8,497 nucleotides of DNA, from the NCBI GenBank assembly GCA_023417775.1, contig JAEZEJ010000029.1, positions 1-8,497 of the forward strand. The letters are read 5' to 3'. Origin of the DNA: Actinomycetes bacterium (GTDB taxonomy: Bacteria; Actinomycetota; Actinomycetes; Propionibacteriales; Nocardioidaceae). The notes beneath the pieces are model-generated. The model did not search any database and had not been told where the DNA came from. It was given only the letters and a program-made list of their open reading frames with translations. Shown one piece after another: positions 1 through 5,342 of the stretch (the stretch's first letter is position 1; each line of letters begins with the position of its first letter). The translations under genes were made by a program, and so were the position numbers.

Positions 1-28
1 GGGCCGGATCCCGCTGGGGATCCGGCCC
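1..28. terminator. Perfect GC-rich hairpin beyond the 3' end of ino1
   Basis: Positions 1-12 (GGGCCGGATCCC) and 17-28 (GGGATCCGGCCC) are exact reverse complements around a 4-nt loop (GCTG), giving a 12-bp stem. It lies about 70 nt past the ino1 stop in the direction of ino1 transcription. It has no clear T-run on the minus-strand side that is visible, so if it terminates transcription it is of the GC-stem type without a U-tract, often predicted in actinobacteria. It could equally end a gene lying left of the window. The window begins at the first base of the stem, so the structure may extend further. Confidence 0.5.
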
Positions 29-35
29 TTCGCCG

Positions 36-121
36 GCTGACGTGAGTGCTTAACGCTCCTCGTCACCGCGGCAAGCCGCTCTGCAGCTGACGTGAGTGCT
101 TAACGCTCCTCGTCACCGCGG
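36..121. repeat. 36-bp direct repeat duplicating the ino1 3' end
   Basis: The 36 bases at 36-71 are repeated exactly at 86-121, a 50-bp period with a 14-nt spacer (72-85). The right copy contains the last codons of ino1 (ending in Gly-Asp-Glu-Glu-Arg) and its TAA stop at 100-102. The left copy is therefore a non-translated duplicate of the gene end plus about 14 nt of downstream sequence. This looks like a partial tandem duplication from replication slippage or unequal recombination. An assembly error at this spot cannot be excluded from the sequence alone. Confidence 0.9.
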
Positions 122-1191
122 ATGAACGCCTCGAGCTTGTTGCGGCCCTCGGTGTCCTCGCGCTGCACCGGCGGGCTCTTCATCAGGTACGACGAGGCCG
201 AGATCAGCGGGCCGCCGATGCCGCGGTCCTTGGCGATCTTGGCGGCGCGGATCGCATCGATGATGATGCCGGCCGAGTTCGGCGAGTCCCACACCTCGAG
301 CTTGTACTCCAGGTTGAGCGGGACGTCACCGAAGGCACGGCCCTCGAGGCGCACATACGCCCACTTGCGGTCATCGAGCCACGCGACGTAGTCCGACGGG
401 CCGATGTGCACGTTCTTGTCGTCGATCTTGCCGGCGAGCGAGCCATGCAGGTTCGAGGTCACGGCCTGGGTCTTGGAGACCTTCTTGGACTCCAGACGAT
501 CACGCTCGAGCATGTTCTTGAAGTCCATATTGCCGCCGACATTCAGCTGATAAGTGCGGTCCAGCGTCACACCGCGATCCTCGAACAGCTTGGCCATGAC
601 GCGGTGCGTGATGGTCGCGCCGACCTGGCTCTTGATGTCGTCGCCGATGATCGGCACTCCGGCATCCTCGAACTTCTTGGCCCACTCAGGGTCGGAGGCG
701 ATGAAGACCGGCAGTGCGTTGACGAAGGCGACGCCCGCATCGATCGCACACTGCGCGTAGAACTTGTCGGCCTGCTCCGAGCCCACCGGCAGGTAGGAGA
801 CGAGCACATCGGCGCCGGTCTCCTTGAGCACCTGCACGATATCGGCCGGATCGCCGTCCGCCTCGTCGATCGTCTCCTGGTAGTACTTGCCCAGGCCGTC
901 GAGGGTGTGGCCACGCTGCACCGTCACACCGGTCGGGGGGACATCGGTGATCTTGATGGTGTTGTTCTCGCTGGCCTGGGTGGCCTCCGCCAGATCGAAG
1001 CCGACCTTCTTGGCGTCGACATCGAAGGCGGCGACGAACTCGATGTCCCGCACGTGGTACTCGCCGAACTGCACATGCATGAGCCCGGGGACGGTTCCGG
1101 CCGGATCAGCGTTCTTGTAGTACTCGACGCCCTGGATCAGGGACGTGGCGCAGTTGCCCACGCCCACGATCGCTACGCGTACCGAACTCAT
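100..1191 (-). CDS. ino1: Inositol-3-phosphate synthase (MIPS)
   Basis: Converts D-glucose 6-phosphate to 1D-myo-inositol 3-phosphate using NAD+ as a recycled cofactor. This is the first step toward myo-inositol for phosphatidylinositol lipids, mycothiol and related actinobacterial metabolites; the enzyme is cytosolic. The 363-residue protein has the usual length of the short actinobacterial form. Seen in the sequence: an N-terminal Rossmann nucleotide-binding loop (VGVGNCATSL, about residues 9-18), the GDDIKSQVGATITHR segment (183-197), LNVGGNMDFKNM (216-227) and SKKVSK (235-240), which supply the conserved lysines and asparagine of the active site. The ATG start is preceded by GAGGA that overlaps the stop codon of padR, only 6 nt separating the genes, so translation is probably coupled. 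It is the second gene of the padR-ino1 operon. Its last codons and stop lie in a direct repeat. No frameshift or missing motif was noticed. Confidence 0.97.
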   Translation of the reverse strand: MSSVRVAIVGVGNCATSLIQGVEYYKNADPAGTVPGLMHVQFGEYHVRDIEFVAAFDVDAKKVGFDLAEATQASENNTIKITDVPPTGVTVQRGHTLDGLGKYYQETIDEADGDPADIVQVLKETGADVLVSYLPVGSEQADKFYAQCAIDAGVAFVNALPVFIASDPEWAKKFEDAGVPIIGDDIKSQVGATITHRVMAKLFEDRGVTLDRTYQLNVGGNMDFKNMLERDRLESKKVSKTQAVTSNLHGSLAGKIDDKNVHIGPSDYVAWLDDRKWAYVRLEGRAFGDVPLNLEYKLEVWDSPNSAGIIIDAIRAAKIAKDRGIGGPLISASSYLMKSPPVQREDTEGRNKLEAFIRGDEER

Positions 1192-1194
1192 GGG

Positions 1195-1199
1195 TCCTC
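1195..1199 (-). promoter_or_regulatory. ino1 ribosome binding site overlapping the padR stop
   Basis: On the minus strand the sequence reads TGAGGACCCATG: the padR TGA stop is the first part of the GAGGA Shine-Dalgarno for the ino1 ATG, with 3 nt between them. This fixes the ino1 start and suggests that ribosomes ending padR can re-initiate on ino1. Confidence 0.75.
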
Positions 1200-1800
1200 A
1201 CTTCTTTTTGTTTCGGGTGGTTTCACGACGGCCCGCGGGAGGCGGGTCGCCCTCGGGGGCCTGGTCGGCCGCGGCTCGCTCGCGCTCGATCAGCTCGGTG
1301 AGCCAGGTGATCTCGCGCTGCACGGACTCCAGACCGTGACGCTGCAGCTCGGCCGTGTACGCGTCCATGCGTTCACGCCCGCGCTGGGCCGCGTTCTTGA
1401 CCGTGTCGAGCCGCTCCTCCAGCCGGCTGCGCCGTCCTTCGAGGATGCGGACCCGGATCGAGGAGGTGGTACGCGAGAACAGGGCGAATCGCACCCCGAA
1501 GTTCTCGTCGTCCCACGCGCTCGGACCGGTGTCCTCCAGCAGCTCGGCCAGGTGTTCCTTGCCGTCGGCCGTCAATCGATAGGTGATCTTGGTACGACGG
1601 CCGCTGGAGGCGTCCTCGTCGGCGACGATGTAGCCCGCGCGCCCCAATTGCTTGAGACAGGGGTAGAGCGTGCCGTAGGACAACAGCCGCGTCCAGCCCA
1701 GCAGTGCGTTGACCTGCTTGCGCAGTTCGTACCCGTGCATCGGCGAGTCCGCGAGTAGGCCGAGCACGGCCAACTCCAAGGCGACTCCACGACGTGGCAC
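1198..1800 (-). CDS. PadR-family transcriptional regulator
   Basis: A 200-residue DNA-binding regulator. The N-terminal winged helix-turn-helix of the PadR family spans about residues 7-82: LELAVLGLLADSPMHGYELRKQV, then the typical SYGTLYPCLKQLGRAGYI, and a wing with GRRTKITYRLTADGKEHL. The C-terminal part (about 110-175) is predicted helical and rich in Arg, Glu and Leu, as expected for the dimerisation region of longer PadR proteins. The tail is basic and ends in three lysines. The GTG start is chosen because GAAGGA stands 8 nt upstream. It is the first gene of a two-gene operon with ino1 and is divergent from the penicillin-binding protein gene. A palindrome over its own -10 element suggests autoregulation, and the same site may affect ino1. 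The family is known for ligand-responsive repressors; the ligand here is unknown. As I recall, a PadR gene next to ino1 is conserved in streptomycetes and mycobacteria. Confidence 0.93.
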   Translation of the reverse strand: MPRRGVALELAVLGLLADSPMHGYELRKQVNALLGWTRLLSYGTLYPCLKQLGRAGYIVADEDASSGRRTKITYRLTADGKEHLAELLEDTGPSAWDDENFGVRFALFSRTTSSIRVRILEGRRSRLEERLDTVKNAAQRGRERMDAYTAELQRHGLESVQREITWLTELIERERAAADQAPEGDPPPAGRRETTRNKKK

Positions 1801-1808
1801 GATCGATG

Positions 1809-1814
1809 TCCTTC
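1809..1814 (-). promoter_or_regulatory. padR ribosome binding site
   Basis: GAAGGA on the minus strand, 8 nt before the GTG start at 1800, supports that start over any later in-frame codon. Confidence 0.65.
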
Positions 1815-1830
1815 ACAACTGACGACTGGT

Positions 1831-1847
1831 TATATCGAAACGATACA
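1831..1847. promoter_or_regulatory. Palindrome, candidate PadR operator
   Basis: TATCG-AAA-CGATA (1833-1845) is a perfect 5+3+5 inverted repeat, with a further T/A match at the outer ends (1831 and 1847). It stands out as an A+T-rich island in GC-rich DNA, 31 nt upstream of the padR start. PadR proteins usually bind short inverted repeats at their own promoters. The site overlaps the proposed -10 element of the padR-ino1 promoter, so binding would be expected to repress it. That PadR binds here is inference. Confidence 0.6.
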
Positions 1848-1868
1848 TCGGGTCGTACTGTTCGTCAG
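1840..1868 (-). promoter_or_regulatory. Candidate promoter of padR-ino1
   Basis: On the minus strand a -35-like CTGACG (1868-1863) is separated by exactly 17 nt from a -10-like TATCGT (1845-1840). Each matches the housekeeping consensus at 4 of 6 positions. Transcription would begin about 30 nt before the padR start, leaving room for the GAAGGA site. The -10 is inside the palindrome. Confidence 0.45.
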
Positions 1869-1950
1869 CATCCCCCTGAGGGTGATTCTTGGAACTTGAG
1901 GCATGACACGGCACACTGGGACGCTGGTGGCGCGTGCCCCGGTGCCGTAC

Positions 1951-1957
1951 GAAGGGA
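1951..1957 (+). promoter_or_regulatory. Ribosome binding site of the PBP gene
   Basis: GAAGGGA lies 7 nt upstream of the GTG at 1965. This decides the start: the frame stays open another 57 codons upstream to 1794, but that stretch covers the padR promoter and operator and encodes nothing recognisable. I saw no convincing -35/-10 pair for this gene between 1850 and 1950. Confidence 0.6.
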
Positions 1958-1964
1958 TAGGTAC

Positions 1965-4106
1965 GTGGCGACGAATCGCAAGAAGGACCCGCAGAAGCGC
2001 GGGCTGTTCCGCCGGATCGGCGGCAACGGGCCCTGGCCGGTCAAGGTCATCCGCTGGCTGCTGCTGCTCGCCGTCCTCGGTTTCCTGGCCGGTGCCGCCG
2101 CCTTCGCGACCGCCTACGCGGTCGTCAAGATTCCCGACCCGAATGCGGACTTCCAGACGCAGACCACTGATGTCTACTTCTCGGACGGGTCGACGAAGAT
2201 CGGTTCCTTCGCCACCCAGGACCGCATCATGGTCGACTACGACGAGATCGCCGAGCCGATGAAGGCCGCCGCGGTCGCCGCCGAGGACCGCACCTTCTGG
2301 GACAACCGCGGCATCGATCTGCGCGGCATCGTGCGCGCCCTGCGCGACAACACCTCTAGCGGCGAGATCACCGGCGGCGGGTCCACCATCACGCAGCAGT
2401 ACGTCAAGATCCTCTACCTGACCCAGGACCAGACGTACACCCGCAAGGCGAAGGAGGCCATCCTCTCGATCAAGGTGGACCGTCAGCTCTCCAAGGAGGA
2501 GATCCTGGAGGGCTATCTCAATACGATCTACTTCGGCAACGGGGCCTATGGCGTGGAGGTCGCCGCCAACAACTACTTCGGCAAGTCCGCCGCCGAGCTC
2601 ACGGTGCCCGAGTCGGCCTATCTCGCCACGGTCGTCAACAGCCCCACCTACTATGACCCCTATGCCGAGGGCGCGGCGGAGCGCATCCTCCCGCGTTACG
2701 GCTATGTCCTCGACGGCATGGCCAAGGCCGGTGACATCACCGCCGAGGAGGCCGCGCAGTACGCGGAGCAGCTGCCGGAGTTCCAGGCGCCGAGCGAGAG
2801 CAATGACTACCAGGGCCCCAACGGCCATCTGCTGCAGCTCGTCAAGACGCAGATGACCAATCTGCAGTTCACCGACTATGAGATCAACGGCGGCGGTCTG
2901 GACATCATCACGACCTTCGACGCGGGCATGCAGAATGCGGCGGTCGAGGCGGTCAACCAGGTCCGTCCCGAGGGATTGGACGAGCTCAACGAGTCTCTCG
3001 TCTCGGTGGAGCCGGGCAGCGGTGCCGTGCGAGCGATGTACGGCGGGCCGGACTACCTCGGCGCGGGCGACCGGTCGAGCCTCAACTGGTCGACCGAGCT
3101 GGTGCAGCCGGGCTCGACCTTCAAGGCCTTCGCGGTCGTCGCGGCCCTCGAGAACGGGTACAGCCTGCGGACGCAGCTGAACGGCAACTCGCCCCTGCAG
3201 ATCGGCAACGACACGATCGTCAACCAGGGCGACAGCGGCGGCCGGTCCTATGGGCGCATCTCGCTGGACCAGGCCACGGCCAACTCGGTCAATACCGCCT
3301 TCGTGGACCTCACCAATCAGATGGAGGAGGGTCCGCAGCGCATCCTCGACGCGGCCAAGCAGTCGGGCATCCCGCAGGCCACCCTCGACCGGATCGATCC
3401 GGTCATCGGTGTCTCGCTGGGCTATGAGGGCGTGCGCCCGGTCGACATGGCCAATGCCTTCGCCACCTTCGCGTCCGGCGGTCAGCGCGCCGAGTGGTAC
3501 GTCATCGAGAGCGTCGTCAACGCCCAGGGCGAGCAGCAGCATCAGCACGAGGCCGCCACGACCCAGGCGATGTCCGAGGGGGTCGCCGGTGACACGGTGC
3601 AGGCGCTCCAGTCGGTCGTGCGGCGTGGCTCGGGGACGAGCGCGCAGACGCAGTGCCCGACGGCCGGCAAGACCGGTACCGCCACGGCCACCGATGCGAC
3701 GACCGGCGAGGAGCGGGTCTCGTCCTCGTGGTTCATCGGCATGACGCCGAAGCTGGTGACGGCGGTGACCTTCAGCCGCGGTGTCGGCAATGAGCAGCTG
3801 CGCGGCTATCTCAACCCGTTCTTCGGTGGCACCTATCCGGCCCAGACCTTCGGAGCCTTCCAGCGTCAGGTGATCGATCCGGCGGACTGCGGAGAATTCC
3901 CGGCCCCGGGCAATATCCAGGCCTCGCAGGGTCAGCTCTACACGCCGCCGCCTCCCCCGGAGCCCGAGCCGGAACCCGAGCCCGAGCCGGAACCCGAGCC
4001 CGAGCCGGAACCGACCGAGGAGCCGTCGCCGGAGCCGACCGATCCCGGCGACGACGGACCCGAGGTCCCCACCGTCCCGGTGCCGACCGGCTGGACTCGC
4101 GACTGA
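1965..4106 (+). CDS. Bifunctional class A penicillin-binding protein (PonA type)
   Basis: A 713-residue membrane-anchored enzyme that polymerises lipid II into glycan strands (glycosyltransferase, GT51) and cross-links their peptides (transpeptidase) outside the membrane. A short basic cytoplasmic N-terminus precedes one membrane segment (about residues 31-52). GT51 motifs: AAEDRTFWDNRGID with catalytic Glu107; GGGSTITQQYVK (137-148); RKAKE (160-164, second conserved Glu); EGYLNTIYFGNGAYG (182-196). Transpeptidase motifs: SxxK at Ser384-Lys387 (PGSTFK), SVN at 441-443, KTG at 569-571. The tail (from about 661) is five Pro, nine Glu-Pro units and more Pro/Glu, a probable extended wall-spanning linker; low-complexity Pro-rich tails are common in actinobacterial PonA proteins. 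Position 114 in the first GT motif is Asn where many bacteria have His, which I recall as common in actinobacteria. Transcribed divergently from padR and convergently with the alr-like gene. Likely orthologous to mycobacterial ponA by context. Confidence 0.96.
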   Translation: MATNRKKDPQKRGLFRRIGGNGPWPVKVIRWLLLLAVLGFLAGAAAFATAYAVVKIPDPNADFQTQTTDVYFSDGSTKIGSFATQDRIMVDYDEIAEPMKAAAVAAEDRTFWDNRGIDLRGIVRALRDNTSSGEITGGGSTITQQYVKILYLTQDQTYTRKAKEAILSIKVDRQLSKEEILEGYLNTIYFGNGAYGVEVAANNYFGKSAAELTVPESAYLATVVNSPTYYDPYAEGAAERILPRYGYVLDGMAKAGDITAEEAAQYAEQLPEFQAPSESNDYQGPNGHLLQLVKTQMTNLQFTDYEINGGGLDIITTFDAGMQNAAVEAVNQVRPEGLDELNESLVSVEPGSGAVRAMYGGPDYLGAGDRSSLNWSTELVQPGSTFKAFAVVAALENGYSLRTQLNGNSPLQIGNDTIVNQGDSGGRSYGRISLDQATANSVNTAFVDLTNQMEEGPQRILDAAKQSGIPQATLDRIDPVIGVSLGYEGVRPVDMANAFATFASGGQRAEWYVIESVVNAQGEQQHQHEAATTQAMSEGVAGDTVQALQSVVRRGSGTSAQTQCPTAGKTGTATATDATTGEERVSSSWFIGMTPKLVTAVTFSRGVGNEQLRGYLNPFFGGTYPAQTFGAFQRQVIDPADCGEFPAPGNIQASQGQLYTPPPPPEPEPEPEPEPEPEPEPEPTEEPSPEPTDPGDDGPEVPTVPVPTGWTRD
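3960..4013 (+). repeat. Three 18-bp tandem repeats coding the Glu-Pro tail
   Basis: Three consecutive 18-bp units of the form GAGCCCGAGCCGGAACCS encode (Glu-Pro)9 near the C-terminus of the PBP. The units are identical except for the last base of the third. The unit is a multiple of 3, so gain or loss of copies would change linker length in six-residue steps without a frameshift. Confidence 0.9.
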
Positions 4107-4120
4107 CGCTGCTCCCGGGC

Positions 4121-4177
4121 GGTGAGCTGTCAACCACGTGACACGGGGAGTGGAGTGGGTGGTGAGCTGTCAACCAC
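4121..4177 (+). repeat. 17-bp direct repeat pair, intergenic
   Basis: GGTGAGCTGTCAACCAC occurs exactly at 4121-4137 and 4161-4177, a 40-bp period. It is the forward form of a repeat family filling this gap. The gap (4107-4297) has no gene with support: the short open frames crossing it have no start context and no recognisable product. Confidence 0.9.
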
Positions 4178-4209
4178 CCGGTGTTGTCCGCTGTGGTTGA
4201 CTGCTCACC
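4161..4209. terminator. Long hairpin from inverted repeats, likely terminator after the PBP gene
   Basis: The arm at 4161-4177 pairs with GTGGTTGACTGCTCACC at 4193-4209, 17 bp with one central mismatch, around a 15-nt loop. The identical arm at 4121-4137 can compete for the same partner. It is 55 nt past the PBP stop and between convergent genes, where a bidirectional terminator is expected. There is no U-tract on either strand, so a role other than termination remains possible. Confidence 0.55.
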
Positions 4210-4231
4210 GCTCAGCGTCCGGTCACGAGTC

Positions 4232-4280
4232 CGGTGCGTGGTCAACCTCGCCCAGCGTCACCGTGGTTGACCACGCACCG
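4232..4280. terminator. Second hairpin, 16-bp perfect stem between convergent genes
   Basis: CGGTGCGTGGTCAACC (4232-4247) and its exact reverse complement (4265-4280) flank a 17-nt loop. The arms share 12 of 15 positions with the 4121/4161 repeat, so this is a diverged copy of the same element. It begins 18 nt past the alr-like stop in that gene's direction and may end transcripts from both sides. Confidence 0.55.
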
Positions 4281-4292
4281 CCCGAAGGGCGG
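4278..4292 (-). terminator. Small hairpin just after the alr-like gene
   Basis: CCGCCC-GAA-GGGCGG is a 6-bp perfect stem with a 3-nt loop, 5 nt beyond the stop codon of the minus-strand gene. On the transcript the loop is UUC. Its outer arm abuts the larger hairpin at 4232-4280 by three bases, so the two structures would compete at their edge. No U-run follows. Confidence 0.4.
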
Positions 4293-4297
4293 AAAGC

Positions 4298-5329
4298 TCA
4301 GCGACGGATGATGTGGTCGAAGGTCGCGATCGTGTAGCGGACCGCGGCCGGCACCGTGTCCCCGATCTCCGGGGCGGTGATGTCACCGGGCAGCAGCACC
4401 ATGCTGGCCTGCATGTGCGGGGGCTCGGCGAACCAGCGCTGCTTGCCGGCGATCGTGAAGGGCGAGAGAGCTCGCCCGGTCGCCGCGAGACCTCCCTTGG
4501 CCAGCGTCTTGCCCCGTTCGACCGGGCTCGCCACGGCGCGCGGCGCCTCGAGCCCGACCCCATGGCTCGTACCGCCCGCGATGATCAGCACATGACCATC
4601 GCGGGGCACGGGACGCTGGCGATAGCCGATGCGCTCCCCGCGTTCGACGAAGTGCCGGTCGAGGACGGTCGCCCGGACCTCCAGCGCACCGAGGTCGCCG
4701 AGCCACAGCGAGGTGCCGATACGCGGACGGACGGTCAGCTGCGGTCGCCGCTCGCGGAGCCGAACCAGCTCATCGGGCGTGAGATGGGAGACGAACAGCG
4801 TGGTGGTGTCGAGCCGCGAGGTCTCCAGCACGGCTGCCCACTGCTCGGCCTCGTGCAGATTGCCCCCGGCCATCGGCAGGTGGATCGCGAAGCCCTCGAC
4901 GACGAGACCGCCCAGCGCATCGGCGGCGGAGGCGAGCTCGTGCCGATCCAGGCCGTGCCGCGACATCGAGGTCTCGCCCTCGACGATCACGCGGGCTCCG
5001 GGATGCGCGGCCGCCAGCTGGGCGATGTCCTCGACCCGGCCGACGGTGTGGATGACGCGATCGTCGACGACCACATCCGTCGTGAACGGGCGCCACGGTG
5101 TGAGCACCATGACCGAGCCGTCGAAGTGCTCGAGCGCGTCGGGTACCTCGGCATACGTGCCGACGGCGATCAGGTCGGCTCCGAGCTCACGGCTCTGCTC
5201 GGCCAGGAGATCACGCCCGAGGCCGTAGCCGTTGCCCTTGATGACCGGCACGAGGCCGTCGGTCTGCCCGGTCACCCGGCGCAGGTGGTCGTGCCACCGG
5301 GCCTCGTCGAGGTGGAGATCGAATGCCAT
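4298..5329 (-). CDS. Alanine-racemase-fold PLP protein, divergent, paired with femX
   Basis: A 343-residue protein with the alanine racemase architecture: an N-terminal PLP barrel (about 1-210) and a C-terminal beta domain (about 215-343). Seen: the PLP-lysine motif VIKGNGYGLG (29-38, Lys31), MSRHG with Arg124, His150, RIGTSLW with Arg203 for the pyridine nitrogen, and GERIGY with Tyr236, which by my alignment matches the second catalytic residue (Tyr265 in the Geobacillus enzyme). Several usual active-site features differ: the Asn-Ser-Ala-Ala segment reads VSHLT (180-184), the Met-Asp-Gln motif reads Met-Gln-Ala (306-308), and the protein ends at IIRR without the usual C-terminal tyrosine. 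A D-Ala-forming racemase is possible, but the changes suggest another amino-acid substrate or role. GGGAGGA stands 4 nt before the ATG, and the gene begins 13 nt after femX, so they form an operon. I recall such Alr-like genes beside femX in other actinobacteria; the partner function is not established to my knowledge. Confidence 0.85.
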   Translation of the reverse strand: MAFDLHLDEARWHDHLRRVTGQTDGLVPVIKGNGYGLGRDLLAEQSRELGADLIAVGTYAEVPDALEHFDGSVMVLTPWRPFTTDVVVDDRVIHTVGRVEDIAQLAAAHPGARVIVEGETSMSRHGLDRHELASAADALGGLVVEGFAIHLPMAGGNLHEAEQWAAVLETSRLDTTTLFVSHLTPDELVRLRERRPQLTVRPRIGTSLWLGDLGALEVRATVLDRHFVERGERIGYRQRPVPRDGHVLIIAGGTSHGVGLEAPRAVASPVERGKTLAKGGLAATGRALSPFTIAGKQRWFAEPPHMQASMVLLPGDITAPEIGDTVPAAVRYTIATFDHIIRR

Positions 5330-5333
5330 GACG

Positions 5334-5340
5334 TCCTCCC
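5334..5340 (-). promoter_or_regulatory. Strong ribosome binding site of the alr-like gene
   Basis: GGGAGGA on the minus strand lies in the 13-nt gap after the femX stop and 4 nt before the ATG. It is the best Shine-Dalgarno in the window and sets the start of the downstream gene. Confidence 0.7.
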
Positions 5341-5342
5341 GT

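Noticed and set aside
1199..1213. T-rich run considered as a terminator tail
   Set aside because: It encodes the lysine-rich end of PadR on the minus strand and has no stem next to it; ino1 follows at once in the same operon.
406..1758. Long plus-strand open frame of 450 codons across ino1 and padR
   Set aside because: It mirrors two well-supported minus-strand genes, spans their junction, and shows no family motifs.
1794..1964. In-frame upstream extension of the PBP gene by 57 codons
   Set aside because: It crosses the start of padR and the operator/promoter palindrome, encodes no family sequence, and a Shine-Dalgarno with good spacing precedes the GTG at 1965.
1830..4133. Long open frame of 767 codons on the minus strand opposite the PBP gene
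   Set aside because: It is rich in Arg, Gly and Leu without recognisable domains, as expected for the antisense of GC-rich coding DNA. The plus strand has complete PBP motifs.
4121..4280. Repeat cluster considered as a CRISPR array
   Set aside because: Repeats are only 15-17 bp, occur in both orientations and lack uniform spacers; no cas gene is near.
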